In this document: one piece after another, positions 36,735 through 45,590 of the stretch
Position numbering within the stretch: the stretch's first letter is position 1
How the letters are laid out: every line of letters begins with the position of its first letter
NCBI RefSeq assembly: GCF_030317105.1
Contig: NZ_JASZYG010000002.1
Location: 434,001 to 498,000, forward strand
DNA length: 64,000 nt
Direction of reading: 5' to 3'
DNA from: Variovorax brevis
GTDB lineage: Bacteria > Pseudomonadota > Gammaproteobacteria > Burkholderiales > Burkholderiaceae_C
Notes under the pieces: model-generated
Databases searched by the model: none
What the model was told of the DNA's origin: nothing
The model's input: the letters and a program-made list of their open reading frames with translations, nothing else
Made by a program: the position numbers and the translations under genes

Positions 36735-37839
36735 TTACACGCCCTGCTTGAGCGAGGCCTCGATGAAAACGTCAAGGTCGCCGTCCAGCACCTTCTGCGT
36801 CGCCGAGACTTCGACGTTGGTGCGCAGGTCCTTGATGCGGCTGTTGTCCAGCACGTAGCTGCGAATCTGGTGGCCCCAGCCCACGTCGGTCTTGGAGTCT
36901 TCCAGCTTCTGCTGCTCTTCCTGGCGCTTGCGCATCTCGTGGTCGTACAGGCGCGAACGCAGGCGCTTCCACGCCACGTCGCGGTTGCTGTGCTGGCTGC
37001 GGCCGTCCTGGCACTGCACGACGATGCCGGTCGGAATGTGCGTCAGGCGCACGGCCGAGTCGGTCTTGTTGATGTGCTGGCCGCCCGCGCCGCTGGCACG
37101 GAAGGTGTCGGTGCGCACGTCCGAAGGATTGATCTCGATTTCGATCGAATCATCGATTTCCGGGTACACGAAGATGCTGGCAAAGCTCGTGTGACGCCCG
37201 CCCGACGAATCGAAGGGCGACTTGCGCACCAGGCGGTGCACGCCGGTTTCGGTGCGCAGCAGGCCGAAGGCGTAGTCGCCGTCGACCTTGATGGTCGCGC
37301 CCTTGATGCCGGCGGTGTCGCCCGGGGTTTCGTCTTCGATCTGCGTCTTGAAGCCCTTGCGCTCGGCGTACTTCAGGTACTGGCGCAGCAGCATGCTGGC
37401 CCAGTCGCAGGCCTCCGTGCCGCCGGCGCCGGCCTGGATGTCGATGAAGGCGTTGAGCGGGTCGGCCGGGTTGTTGAACATCCGGCGGAATTCAAGCTGC
37501 TCGATTTCCTTTTGCAGGCCGGCCGCGTCGTCGGCGATGGCCTGCAGGCCGTCCATGTCGCCGTCAGCCTTCGACATCTCGAAAAGCTCGGTGTTGTCGG
37601 ACAGGCCGCTGGTCAGCTTGTCGAGCGTGAGCACGACGCCGTCGAGCGCCTTCTTTTCCTTGCCCAGCTCCTGGGCCTTCTTGGGGTCGTTCCAGACCGT
37701 GGGGTCTTCGAGCGACGCGTTTACCGTGCGCAGACGTTCAGCTTTGGCATCGGCGTCAAAGATACCTCCGGAGATCCACCGTGCGCTGGCTCAGGTCCGC
37801 AAGGGTGGCGCCGATTTGGTTGATTTGTTCTGCATCCAT
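36735..37839 (-). CDS. prfB: Peptide chain release factor 2, with programmed +1 frameshift
   Basis: RF2 ends translation at UGA and UAA. The full protein (367 aa) needs a +1 shift: ATG 37839 opens 27 codons that end at an in-frame TGA (37758-37756), and the rest is read in the +1 frame starting GAC at 37757. The stop-codon-recognition tripeptide SPF is in [10 protein letters not shown], and the GGQ motif is in [13 protein letters not shown]. An apparent short form from 37634 would lack the N-terminal domain. It is upstream of pepN on the same strand. Confidence 0.96.
37755..37769 (-). promoter_or_regulatory. RF2 programmed frameshift site
   Basis: On the minus strand the sequence reads CCGGAGGTATCTTTGAC: a Shine-Dalgarno-like GGAGG, the slippery CTT, and the UGA stop followed by C. 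This matches the classic autoregulatory site, where low RF2 lets the ribosome pause and shift to the +1 frame. Confidence 0.95.
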
Positions 37840-37933
37840 GAGAGTGTCCTTGGCGGTGTTTGGGAGAAACCCGGCATTTTCTCACGGTGCGCAAAGGCCA
37901 TGCGGCTGGTGCCGGATGGCCTGTTGTAGGCGA

Positions 37934-38440
37934 TCAGAACCGGCGGTTGTAGGAGAAGAGCAGGCCGGCCGTGCCGAGCAGGGCGACTTGCAGGGCATCC
38001 TTGGAGGTCAGGCGGTAACCCACCGCCGGCACGACGGTCGGCGACCAGCCGTTGTGGTTGAACGGAACCTTGTCCTCGTAGGGCTCGACGTAGCCGTACA
38101 TGATGCCGGCGGTCAGCTTGACGTAGAGGGCAGGCACGTCGAACAAGTTGTTCCAGATGTAGCCGAAGTACGCAGTTCCGGATTTCTGACCGAAGGAATT
38201 GCTGAAGTAGGCGCCACCCCAGAGCCAGCCGTCGTCGTATTGCCTTTCAAGGCCGATGAGCCACACCGCTTTGTGGGTGTCGTCCTTGCTGAAGTGATAC
38301 GCATAGGGCGAAATCGTGACTTCCCACGCCGTTTCCTTGGGAATGACGCTGGTTTCCTGGGCATGCAGGGCCGGTGCATGTGCGGCGCCCAGCATGGCAA
38401 TGGCCAAGCTGGCGACGCGAGCGGTCGCTGTAAATTTCAT
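37934..38440 (-). CDS. Outer-membrane barrel protein, PagP-like (tentative)
   Basis: This 168-aa exported protein has a signal peptide (VASLAIAMLGAAHAPALHA) and alternating amphipathic strands: WEVTISPYAYHF, AVWLIGLERQY, WLWGGAYFSNSFG, ALYVKLTAGIMYGY and a final LLFSYNRRF with terminal aromatic. This suggests a small outer-membrane beta-barrel. Length and layout recall PagP, the lipid A palmitoyltransferase (His near the first strand, a loop Ser after it), but I cannot confirm the catalytic residues by alignment. Similar betaproteobacterial proteins often carry unhelpful names. ATG 38440 fits the signal peptide. It stands alone, 56 bp from the next hydrolase gene on the same strand. Confidence 0.65.
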   Translation of the reverse strand: MKFTATARVASLAIAMLGAAHAPALHAQETSVIPKETAWEVTISPYAYHFSKDDTHKAVWLIGLERQYDDGWLWGGAYFSNSFGQKSGTAYFGYIWNNLFDVPALYVKLTAGIMYGYVEPYEDKVPFNHNGWSPTVVPAVGYRLTSKDALQVALLGTAGLLFSYNRRF

Positions 38441-38496
38441 CTGTTTGGTCCTCGCGGAACTGCGATTTGGTTGGGACGATTCTCGCAGATGCGTTT

Positions 38497-39414
38497 TCAG
38501 GGCCCGTTGAGGTGCGCCTCGATGACGGCGGCGACCTGCCCGGGCTGGTCGTGATGCAGCATGTGGCCGGCATCCTGCAGCGTCAGGCGCGTGAGGCCCG
38601 GCACGGCGTGCAGCCGCGCCAGCATGTCTTCGTCGATGCCTCGCGATTTCCACGTCTTGACGATGCCGTCCACCGCATCGACGGCCAGCACGGGGGCCGT
38701 GATGTTCTTGTAGATCTCGATGGCCTCGTCCACGCGGTACAGGTTGGCATTGACGATCTTGTGCGCGGCATCGCCCAGGATGCCCCAGCCCGTCGAGCCG
38801 TCGGCGCGCGTGGTGGGGCCGGCCCAGTGCGAGGCCAGCCAGTCGGCCTTGTCCTTCGACAGGCGTGGATTGGTGCGCATCAGGCGTCGCGCGACGCCGC
38901 CGGGTTCGGGGTAGGTTTGCAGGTCCAGTTCGCCGCGCTTCCACTGCTTGAGTTCGTCCATCCACCTGGCGTAGCGCGCGGGTGCCTGTTCGGGCCGCGT
39001 CTGCGGCATGCCGAAGCCTTCGAGGTTGACCATGCGCCGGACGCGCTGTGGGCGGGCACCGGCGTAGAACATCGAGACGTTGCCGCCCATGCTGTGCCCG
39101 ACGATGTCGACCGCCTGGTCGGGCAGGTAGTGGTCGAGCAGGCCGTCCAGGTCGGCCAGGTAGTCGGGAAACCAGAAGTTGTCGGTGCCGCGCGCGTCCG
39201 TCAGGCCGAAGCCGCGCCAGTCCGGCGCGATCACCGGGCGCTCGCTGGCGAGGGCATCCACTACGAACTGGAACGAAGCGCCCACGTCCATCCAGCCATG
39301 CAGCATGACGATGGGCGGACGCCCAGGCGACAACTCGCCCCAGATGCGAACGTGGTGGTCGAGCCCGCGCAGGGGAATGAATTCGCTTCGGGAAACGCGG
39401 CGTGGGGTGTACAT
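38497..39414 (-). CDS. Alpha/beta hydrolase
   Basis: This cytoplasmic alpha/beta hydrolase (305 aa) has oxyanion motif VMLHGWMD, nucleophile Ser108 (VGHSMGGN), a likely acid Asp in the VLAVDAVDG region, and His in LQDAGHMLHHDQP. The family includes esterases and haloalkane- or epoxide-hydrolase-like proteins, so the substrate is open. ATG 39414 gives MYTPRRVSRSEF. It is divergent from the aldo/keto reductase gene (81-bp gap). Confidence 0.86.
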   Translation of the reverse strand: MYTPRRVSRSEFIPLRGLDHHVRIWGELSPGRPPIVMLHGWMDVGASFQFVVDALASERPVIAPDWRGFGLTDARGTDNFWFPDYLADLDGLLDHYLPDQAVDIVGHSMGGNVSMFYAGARPQRVRRMVNLEGFGMPQTRPEQAPARYARWMDELKQWKRGELDLQTYPEPGGVARRLMRTNPRLSKDKADWLASHWAGPTTRADGSTGWGILGDAAHKIVNANLYRVDEAIEIYKNITAPVLAVDAVDGIVKTWKSRGIDEDMLARLHAVPGLTRLTLQDAGHMLHHDQPGQVAAVIEAHLNGP

Positions 39415-39495
39415 GCAAACGATGATAAGCAGACCGCCGACTTGTCCAAGTCCTGTGCAAGACACAAAGCGTTGCGTCTTTCTAGAATCGGGCGC

Positions 39496-40569
39496 ATGAC
39501 ATCCCTCACATCCAACGTCCGGCTCGGCCAGAGCGATCTTCAAGTCACCCCCATCTGCCTTGGCACGATGACTTTCGGGGAGCAGGTGAGCGAGCAGGTC
39601 GCTCACGCCGTGCTCGACCGTTCGCTGGAACGCGGTGTGAATTTCATCGACACGGCCGAGATGTACGCCGTGCCGGCGCGCAAGGAGACCTTTGGCGCCA
39701 CCGAGACGATCATTGGCAACTGGTTCGCCAGCAACCCCGGCGCGCGCCAGAAGCTCGTGCTGGCCACCAAGGTGGCAGGCCCCTCGCGCGGCATGCCGTG
39801 GGTACGCGAAGGAGGCGGCATGACGGCTGCCGACATCGTCGCCTCGTGCAACGCGAGCCTCAAGCGCCTGAAAACGGACGTGATCGACCTCTACCAGATC
39901 CACTGGCCCGAGCGCCACACGCCCGCCTTCGGCTCAATGGTGTACGACCCCAAGCTGGAGCGCTCCGTCACGTCGATCCACGAGCAACTCGACGCCTTTG
40001 CCGGCCTGGTGAAGGAAGGCAAGGTGCGCACCATCGGCCTGTCGAACGAGACGCCTTATGGCGTGCACGAGTTCGTTCGCCTGGCCGAGCAGCATGGCCT
40101 GCCGCGCGTCGCCACCGTGCAGAACGCCTATTGCCTTGTGAACCGCATCCCCGAAAACGGCCTCGACGAAACGATGCATCGACTGGGCGTCTCGCTGCTG
40201 GCCTATTCGCCGCTGGCCTTCGGCCTGCTGACGGGCAAGTACGACCAGAGCGGCACGGATGGCCCGGAAGCCCCCAAGGATGCACGCATTGCGAAATTCG
40301 AATCGGTGCGCAAGCAGCGCTGGGGCCGCGCCGACGCGCTGAAAGCCGCTCGCCGCTACAACGCGCTGGCACGCGACAACGGCCTCACGCCCACGCAGAT
40401 GGCACTGGCGTTCTGCTACCAGAATGCCAAGGTGGCCAGCACCATCATTGGCGTGACCACCGTGGCGCAACTCGACGAAGACCTCGACGCCTGGGGCACC
40501 ACGCTCTCGACCGAAATCCTGGGCGAAATTGACAAGATCCGCTGGGAAATCCGGGATCCTGCAGTGTGA
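39496..40569 (+). CDS. Aldo/keto reductase (Tas-like)
   Basis: This NADPH-dependent aldo/keto reductase (357 aa) is similar to the Tas/YajO group. The catalytic set Asp-Tyr-Lys-His appears as FIDTAEMY (D, Y), VLATKV (K) and LYQIHWP (H). The C-terminal NADP-binding part is AFCYQNAKVASTIIGVT. The physiological carbonyl substrate is unknown. ATG 39496 has only weak ribosome-site sequence. Its stop overlaps the ybaK GTG (GTGA at 40566), so ybaK is co-translated. Confidence 0.9.
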   Translation: MTSLTSNVRLGQSDLQVTPICLGTMTFGEQVSEQVAHAVLDRSLERGVNFIDTAEMYAVPARKETFGATETIIGNWFASNPGARQKLVLATKVAGPSRGMPWVREGGGMTAADIVASCNASLKRLKTDVIDLYQIHWPERHTPAFGSMVYDPKLERSVTSIHEQLDAFAGLVKEGKVRTIGLSNETPYGVHEFVRLAEQHGLPRVATVQNAYCLVNRIPENGLDETMHRLGVSLLAYSPLAFGLLTGKYDQSGTDGPEAPKDARIAKFESVRKQRWGRADALKAARRYNALARDNGLTPTQMALAFCYQNAKVASTIIGVTTVAQLDEDLDAWGTTLSTEILGEIDKIRWEIRDPAV

Positions 40570-41057
40570 GCAAGAAGGCGCACGTCTCGGAAACGCCGGC
40601 CACGCAGATGCTGCGCGCCAACAAGGTCGCGTTCACCGAGCATCCCTACGAGTACCTGGAGCACGGCGGGGCGCAGCACAGTGCGCAGGTGCTCGGGCTC
40701 GACCCCTTCACGGTGGTGAAGACGCTCGTCATGCAGGATCAGGACGCCAAGCCCTTGCTGGTGCTGATGCACGGCAACCGCACGGTGTCGACCAAGAACC
40801 TTGCGCGCCAGATCGGCGCCAAGTCGGTCGAGCCGTGCAAGCCGGAGGTGGCCAACCGGCACAGCGGCTACCTCGTGGGCGGCACCTCGCCCTTCGGCAC
40901 GCGGCGCGACATGCCGGTCTATATCGAGTCGACGATTCTCGATTTGCCGCGCATCGCCATCAATGGCGGACGGCGCGGTTACCTGGTGGGCATCGAGCCG
41001 CAGGTTTGCGTGGCGCTGCTCGGCGCGAAGCCGGTGCAGTGCGCGCTGGCAGAATAG
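40566..41057 (+). CDS. ybaK: Cys-tRNA(Pro)/Cys-tRNA(Cys) deacylase YbaK
   Basis: This trans-editing deacylase (163 aa) removes mischarged Cys from tRNA(Pro). The YbaK-specific features are VKTLVMQD, KNLARQIGAKSVEPCKPE and GGTSPFGTRRDMPVYIES. The start is GTG at 40566, overlapping the aldo/keto reductase stop by four bases. It is followed 31 bp later by plsY, which begins with TTG. Confidence 0.92.
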   Translation: MSKKAHVSETPATQMLRANKVAFTEHPYEYLEHGGAQHSAQVLGLDPFTVVKTLVMQDQDAKPLLVLMHGNRTVSTKNLARQIGAKSVEPCKPEVANRHSGYLVGGTSPFGTRRDMPVYIESTILDLPRIAINGGRRGYLVGIEPQVCVALLGAKPVQCALAE

Positions 41058-41088
41058 CGCGCTTCATTTGTCGGCTGGAGCGCGCGTC

Positions 41089-41733
41089 TTGAGTTTTGAT
41101 CTTCCTTCCCTGCTCGCGATCGTCGCGTCCTATCTGCTGGGTTCGCTTTCCTTTGCGGTGATCGTCAGCAAGGTGATGGGCATGGACGACCCGCGCAGCT
41201 ACGGCAGCAAGAACCCCGGCGCGACCAACGTGCTGCGTTCGGGACGAAAGAGCGCCGCACTCGCCACCCTCGTGCTCGACGCGTTGAAAGGGTGGTTGCC
41301 GGTTTTCCTGATCCAGCATTTCGGCGCGCCCTATGGCCTGGGCATGGGGACGGCTGCATTGGCGGGCCTGGCCGCGTTCCTGGGGCACCTGTACCCGGTG
41401 TTCTTCGGGTTTCAGGGTGGCAAGGGCGTTGCCACGGCGGCGGGCGTGCTGTTCGGCCTGGACTGGCTGCTGGGCCTGTCGACCGGCGCCACCTGGCTGA
41501 TCGTGGCCTTCTTTTTTCGCTATTCCTCGCTCGCCTCGCTGGCGGCGGCATTCTTTGCGCCGGCCTACTACCTGCTGGGTGGGCGTATCGTCTGGCCGCT
41601 GGACGGTACGACGCTGGTCGCGCTGGTGGTCATGAGCCTGCTGCTGTTCTGGCGGCATCGCGAAAACATCCGTCGCCTGGCCGCCGGCACGGAATCGAAA
41701 CTGGGTTCGAAAAAGAAAACCGAAGGGAACTGA
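41089..41733 (+). CDS. plsY: Glycerol-3-phosphate acyltransferase PlsY
   Basis: This is an integral inner-membrane enzyme (214 aa) that acylates glycerol 3-phosphate with acyl-phosphate, the first step of phospholipid synthesis. The conserved loops are SKNPGATNVLR, FLGHLYPVFFGFQGGKGVAT and FRYSSLASL. Seven hydrophobic segments are visible. TTG 41089 gives MSFDLPSLLAIVASYLLGS, a normal PlsY start, and no ATG is available. The tail is basic. ridA follows after four bases. Confidence 0.94.
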   Translation: MSFDLPSLLAIVASYLLGSLSFAVIVSKVMGMDDPRSYGSKNPGATNVLRSGRKSAALATLVLDALKGWLPVFLIQHFGAPYGLGMGTAALAGLAAFLGHLYPVFFGFQGGKGVATAAGVLFGLDWLLGLSTGATWLIVAFFFRYSSLASLAAAFFAPAYYLLGGRIVWPLDGTTLVALVVMSLLLFWRHRENIRRLAAGTESKLGSKKKTEGN

Positions 41734-41737
41734 CGAC

Positions 41738-42094
41738 ATGGCCAACATCCAACGCTTTCACGTCGGCGCGCGACTGAGCGAAACCGCGGTGCACAACGGC
41801 ACCGTGTACCTCGCCGGACAGGTGCCGGACGACCTCAGCAAGGACATCAAGGGCCAGACGGCCGAGGTGCTCGGCATGGTGGAGCGCCTGCTGCTGGAGG
41901 CCGGCAGCGACAAGTCGCGCATCCTGATGGCGCAGATCTTCCTGAAGGACATCAGCGAGATCGGCGACATGAACACCGTTTGGGACGCGTGGATTCCCGC
42001 CGGCAACACGCCGCCGCGTGCGACGGTTCAGGCGCTGATGGCCAAGGCCGAGTACAGGATCGAGATCGTGGTGACCGCGGCGCAAACCGCGTAG
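41738..42094 (+). CDS. RidA/YjgF family protein
   Basis: This small enzyme (118 aa) belongs to the RidA superfamily, whose best known member deaminates reactive enamine/imine intermediates. Here TPPRATVQALMA carries the Arg of the RidA active site (usually xxRxxV), and EYRIEIVVTA the C-terminal Glu. It lacks the canonical N-terminal sequence of archetypal RidA, so another subfamily (Rid4-7) is likely. It sits four bases after plsY and is convergent with the protease gene. Confidence 0.88.
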   Translation: MANIQRFHVGARLSETAVHNGTVYLAGQVPDDLSKDIKGQTAEVLGMVERLLLEAGSDKSRILMAQIFLKDISEIGDMNTVWDAWIPAGNTPPRATVQALMAKAEYRIEIVVTAAQTA

Positions 42095-42101
42095 CGCGGA
42101 T

Positions 42102-42752
42102 TCAATAGCGCTTTTCGAGCACCATCTGGTCGGCGTCGCGCTGCATCGAGAAGCGGCCGATGAAGCTGTTGCCCAGCAGGACATAGGGCATGGGTTGTTC
42201 GGACACGATGGCATCGACGTCATACACCTCGACGTCGCCGACGCGTATCGAGCCGAGCTTGAGCCGGTAGCCGGAGGAGTCGCCGTTGGCGGTGTTGATG
42301 CGCACCGGCTGGCCCTTCTTGTAGTCCAGTCCGATGCGCACCGCGTCGGCGGCGGAAATGGCCACCACCGTTGCGCCCGTGTCCAGCATGAAGTTGACCG
42401 AGCGGCCATTGATGGTGCCCTGCGTCAGGAAATGCCCGCCGCTGTTGGCCGGCAGGACGATGCGGGTGCCGCTGGCACGCGGTGCGCTTGCGCCCACGCT
42501 CACCGGCGAATCCATGCGCAAGGGAATGCGCTGCCCATCCACCTCGACCACCGCCTGGTCGCCTTGCACCGAAACGAGCCGGACATTGCCGAGCTTTTCA
42601 CCCGGCGCCACGGTACGAGGCGCGGCCCCATCGACGATGAGGATGGCGCGGCCGCCAATGGTGCCGGTAAGGGTGACGGAAGCAGCCTGGGCCGCAGTCG
42701 CCCAGATTCCCACCGTCGCCAGCGCGACGACCGCTGCCCGGATCGGATTCAT
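42102..42752 (-). CDS. Retropepsin-like aspartic protease, exported
   Basis: This protein (216 aa) has a signal peptide (AAVVALATVGIWATAAQAA), an N-terminal SH3-like or beta domain (about 25-90) and a C-terminal retropepsin fold (about 95-216) with the catalytic Asp124 in FMLDTGATVVAIS and ILLG-like VLLGNSFIGRFSM. Members of this clan AA group act as dimers in the periplasm or envelope. The target is unknown. ATG 42752 lies nine bases from the stop of the upstream yajQ (42762), so the two are probably expressed together. Confidence 0.88.
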   Translation of the reverse strand: MNPIRAAVVALATVGIWATAAQAASVTLTGTIGGRAILIVDGAAPRTVAPGEKLGNVRLVSVQGDQAVVEVDGQRIPLRMDSPVSVGASAPRASGTRIVLPANSGGHFLTQGTINGRSVNFMLDTGATVVAISAADAVRIGLDYKKGQPVRINTANGDSSGYRLKLGSIRVGDVEVYDVDAIVSEQPMPYVLLGNSFIGRFSMQRDADQMVLEKRY

Positions 42753-42761
42753 GTTGAAAGA

Positions 42762-43247
42762 TCAGTCGCGAAAGTTGTTGAAAGACAGCGGCATGTCCGG
42801 CACGTCCTTCTTGATGAGCGCCATGGCGGCTTGCAGATCGTCGCGCTTGGCGCCGGTGATGCGCACGGCGTCGCCCTGGATGGCGGCCTGCACCTTCATC
42901 TTGCTGTCCTTGATGATGCGGGTGATCTTCTTGGCCTGCTCCGACTCGATGCCGCTCTTGACCTTGATGACCTGCTTGACCTTGTCGCCGCCGATTTTCT
43001 GCACGGCGCCCTTGTCAAGAAAACGCACGTCGACGTTGCGCTTGGTGAGTTTGCTGCGCAAGATGTCTTCCACCTGCACCAGCTGGAATTCCGCGTCCCC
43101 GGTGAGGGTGATCTCCTTGTCCTTCAGTTCGACGGCCGCCGCAGTTCCCTTGAAGTCAAAGCGCGTTGCGATTTCCTTGGCCGTGTTCTCCACGGCGTTT
43201 TTCACTTCAGGCAGGTTGGGTTCGCAGACGGTATCAAAGGAAGGCAT
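42762..43247 (-). CDS. yajQ: YajQ family nucleotide-binding protein
   Basis: This YajQ protein (161 aa) binds nucleotides, and cyclic di-GMP in some species, and affects transcription. Standard blocks are [50 protein letters not shown] and the end LSFNNFRD. The length matches the family. ATG 43247 is preceded by CAGGAGATCTC. It is divergent from murB (48 bp) and upstream of the protease. Confidence 0.95.
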   Translation of the reverse strand: MPSFDTVCEPNLPEVKNAVENTAKEIATRFDFKGTAAAVELKDKEITLTGDAEFQLVQVEDILRSKLTKRNVDVRFLDKGAVQKIGGDKVKQVIKVKSGIESEQAKKITRIIKDSKMKVQAAIQGDAVRITGAKRDDLQAAMALIKKDVPDMPLSFNNFRD

Positions 43248-43295
43248 GAGATCTCCTGACGCGGAGCATTTGTGAGTGAATGCGACAATTCTCCC

Positions 43296-44348
43296 ATGAT
43301 CGTGGAACAAAACGTCCCGCTGCAACCGTACAACAGCTTCGGCATCGTGGCCCGTGCGCAAAATCTGGTGCGCGTGTGCAATACGGCCGACGTGTTGCAG
43401 GTGCTGGCCGATGCACAGTGGCGCGGCGCGCCTAAATTCGTGCTGGGCGGCGGCAGCAACATCGTGCTCACCGGGGATGTGAAGTCTTTGGTTCTCAAAG
43501 TGGAAATCAAGGGGCGCGAACTGGTGGAGAACGGCCCCCGCGCGTGGATCGTCGAAGTCGGTGCCGGCGAGGTCTGGCACGACACGGTGCAGTGGATGCT
43601 GGAGCAGGGCTACCCGGGCCTTGAAAATCTTGCGCTGATTCCCGGCACCGTCGGCGGATCGCCCGTGCAAAACATCGGCGCCTACGGTGTCGAACTGCAA
43701 GACCGTTTCGAGTCGCTGGACGGCATCGACCTGCACACCGGCAAGACGTTCACGCTGAACGCCGCGCAGTGCGCGTTCGGCTACCGCGATTCGGTGTTCA
43801 AGCACGTCGGCGACGGCGCCAATGATTTCGGGCTCGCGGGCCGGTCGATCATCACCAAGGTGCGCTTTCGGCTGCCCAAGCCCTGGAAGCCGGTGCTGGG
43901 CTACCTCGACCTCGAACGCAAGATGGCCGAGACCGGCAACGCTGCGCCCAGCGCCATGGAAATCTTCGACTGGATCTGCGCGATCCGCCGCGCCAAACTG
44001 CCCGACTGGCGCGTGCTGGGCAACGCAGGCAGCTTCTTCAAGAACCCGACCGTCACGGCCGAGCAATGCGCCGACATCATTGCGCGCGAACCCAGGATCG
44101 TTCACTACCCGATGCACGACGGCAGCATCAAGCTGGCGGCCGGTTGGCTCATCGACGCCTGCGGCTGGAAAGGCAAGTCCGTCGGCAATGCGGGCGTCTA
44201 TGAAAAGCAGGCGCTCGTGCTGGTCAACCGGGGCGGCTCGAAGAACCCCGTGACCGGTGGCGAGGTCATGACGCTTGCCAAGGCGATCCAGACCAGCGTC
44301 TATGAGCGGTTCGGCATCCGGCTGGAGCCCGAGCCGGTGGTGGTGTAG
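43296..44348 (+). CDS. murB: UDP-N-acetylenolpyruvoylglucosamine reductase MurB
   Basis: This FAD-dependent enzyme (350 aa) makes UDP-N-acetylmuramic acid for peptidoglycan. Motifs are FAD-binding [38 protein letters not shown] (catalytic region) and NAGSFFKNP with the catalytic Ser. ATG 43296 is chosen, with [15 protein letters not shown] following; an upstream in-frame ATG at 43272 overlaps the promoter gap. It is divergent from yajQ. The glycine-rich-tail protein gene begins 8 bp after the stop. Confidence 0.95.
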   Translation: MIVEQNVPLQPYNSFGIVARAQNLVRVCNTADVLQVLADAQWRGAPKFVLGGGSNIVLTGDVKSLVLKVEIKGRELVENGPRAWIVEVGAGEVWHDTVQWMLEQGYPGLENLALIPGTVGGSPVQNIGAYGVELQDRFESLDGIDLHTGKTFTLNAAQCAFGYRDSVFKHVGDGANDFGLAGRSIITKVRFRLPKPWKPVLGYLDLERKMAETGNAAPSAMEIFDWICAIRRAKLPDWRVLGNAGSFFKNPTVTAEQCADIIAREPRIVHYPMHDGSIKLAAGWLIDACGWKGKSVGNAGVYEKQALVLVNRGGSKNPVTGGEVMTLAKAIQTSVYERFGIRLEPEPVVV

Positions 44349-44356
44349 CGCACCGG

Positions 44357-45154
44357 ATGTTGCTGCCCGAACTCAACTTTCGCCGCCGCATCAACCTGCT
44401 CGTGTGGGCGCGCCGAGGGCTGTGGCTGCCGGGCATTGCGGCATTTGCCTTGTGGCGAACGAGTTTTGCGTTCTGGCTTGTCGTTGTGTTCTCGGTGCTG
44501 CTTTCGGGCGCGCTCAAGGCACTGGAAGGCAGCCTGCGCCGGCGCTTCATCCGCGAGGCCAGGTTTCCGCCCTTTCTGGCCGGCAAGCTCGTCGCCGCGT
44601 ATCCGCAATTGCGTCCCCGCGACACCGACCTGGTGCTGCATGGCCTGCGCCAATTCTTCCTGGCGCACCTGCGTTCGGGTCGCAAGTTCGTAGCCATGCC
44701 GTCGAAACTGGTCGACGAGGCCTGGCACGCCTACATCCTGCACACGCAGGGCTACCAGAGCTGGTGCGCGGCCGCCTTCGGTGGAATGCTGCACCACACG
44801 CCGGCGGAGGTGCTGGGCCGCGATGCCCGGCGCAACGATGGTCTGCGCCGCACGTGGTATTGGGCCTGCAAGGAAGAAAGCATTGATCCGCGCAAGCCGG
44901 CGCGCCTGCCATTGCTGTTTGCGCTCGACGCCAAGTTCGACGTCGAGGGCGGCTTCAAGTACACGCCGGACTGCCGCGCCATCGACCGCGCCAGCGGTTC
45001 CGATGCCTACTGCGGCACCAGCTTCAGCGACTCGGATTCCGGGTCTGGCGATGCGGGCGGCTTTGGCGGGAGCGAGTCCTCATCTGGCGGCGGCGACGGC
45101 GGTGGTGACGGCGGCAGTGGATGCGGTGGTGGCTGCGGAGGCGGTGGCGACTGA
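44357..45154 (+). CDS. Membrane protein with Gly/Cys-rich tail (GRDP-like domain)
   Basis: This 265-aa protein has one or two hydrophobic segments near residues 20-55 ([24 protein letters not shown]). A soluble domain of about 75-200 has [24 protein letters not shown], similar to the WH-containing block of glycine-rich-domain (GRDP/DUF1399) proteins. The tail, from about residue 215 to the end, is extremely Ser/Gly/Asp-rich with four Cys (two in CGGGC near the end). The function is unknown. Similar tails occur in membrane-associated proteins with a TIGR04222-type region. It is 8 bp after murB and probably co-transcribed, and a terminator follows. Confidence 0.75.
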   Translation: MLLPELNFRRRINLLVWARRGLWLPGIAAFALWRTSFAFWLVVVFSVLLSGALKALEGSLRRRFIREARFPPFLAGKLVAAYPQLRPRDTDLVLHGLRQFFLAHLRSGRKFVAMPSKLVDEAWHAYILHTQGYQSWCAAAFGGMLHHTPAEVLGRDARRNDGLRRTWYWACKEESIDPRKPARLPLLFALDAKFDVEGGFKYTPDCRAIDRASGSDAYCGTSFSDSDSGSGDAGGFGGSESSSGGGDGGGDGGSGCGGGCGGGGD

Positions 45155-45162
45155 ACGGGCAA

Positions 45163-45193
45163 GAAAAAGCCACCCGGGGGTGGCGATTTTTTT
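45163..45193 (+). terminator. Intrinsic terminator after the Gly/Cys-tail gene
   Basis: GCCACC (45169-45174) and GGTGGC (45179-45184) form a stem with a CGGG loop, then GATTTTTTT. It can end murB-side transcription; upstream A-tract AAAAA lets it also work for ppnP on the minus strand. Confidence 0.85.
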
Positions 45194-45209
45194 GGAATGT
45201 GTTGCCGGT

Positions 45210-45539
45210 TCAGCCGAAGTGGCAGATGTAGCTGTAGGGCTCGCCCGTCACGCGGATCTGGAAGCTGGAGTCGCCCGGCACGCTGAACTTTTCGCCCGCG
45301 CCGGAACGCACCCATTCCTTGCTGCCCGCCAGCAGGTATTCGCAGCTGCCGCCCGTGCCTTCCATGACTTCCGGCGCGCCGGTGTTGAAGGTCAGGGTCG
45401 AGGGCAGCACGACGCCGACGGACTTCTTGGTGCCGTCCGGCAGTGTCAGGCTGTGGCTCACGCACTTGCCGTCGAAGTAGACGTTGGCCTTGGTGGCAAC
45501 GCTCACGTTGCTCATGGATGCGGAGGTGTTGGTGGTCAT
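45210..45539 (-). CDS. ppnP: Pyrimidine/purine nucleoside phosphorylase PpnP
   Basis: This small cupin-fold nucleoside phosphorylase (109 aa; formerly UPF0345/DUF1255) cleaves nucleosides with phosphate. Family blocks are KANVYFDGKCVSHSLTLPDG, VVLPSTLTFNTGAPEVMEGT, VPGDSSFQIRV and the C-terminal YSYICHFG. ATG 45539 is used; ATG 45515 would give the shorter standard start. It sits alone, with a terminator at its 3' side. Confidence 0.93.
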   Translation of the reverse strand: MTTNTSASMSNVSVATKANVYFDGKCVSHSLTLPDGTKKSVGVVLPSTLTFNTGAPEVMEGTGGSCEYLLAGSKEWVRSGAGEKFSVPGDSSFQIRVTGEPYSYICHFG

Positions 45540-45590
45540 GTCGTCATATCGCCTTTCAAAGGCGATTTTAGGCGCGCGGACTGGCCGGGA

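Noticed and set aside
34176..37823. A 1215-aa open frame on the plus strand
   Set aside because: It is antisense to pepN and prfB, both unmistakable, and its own translation has no domain or ribosome site. High GC content makes long antisense frames common here.
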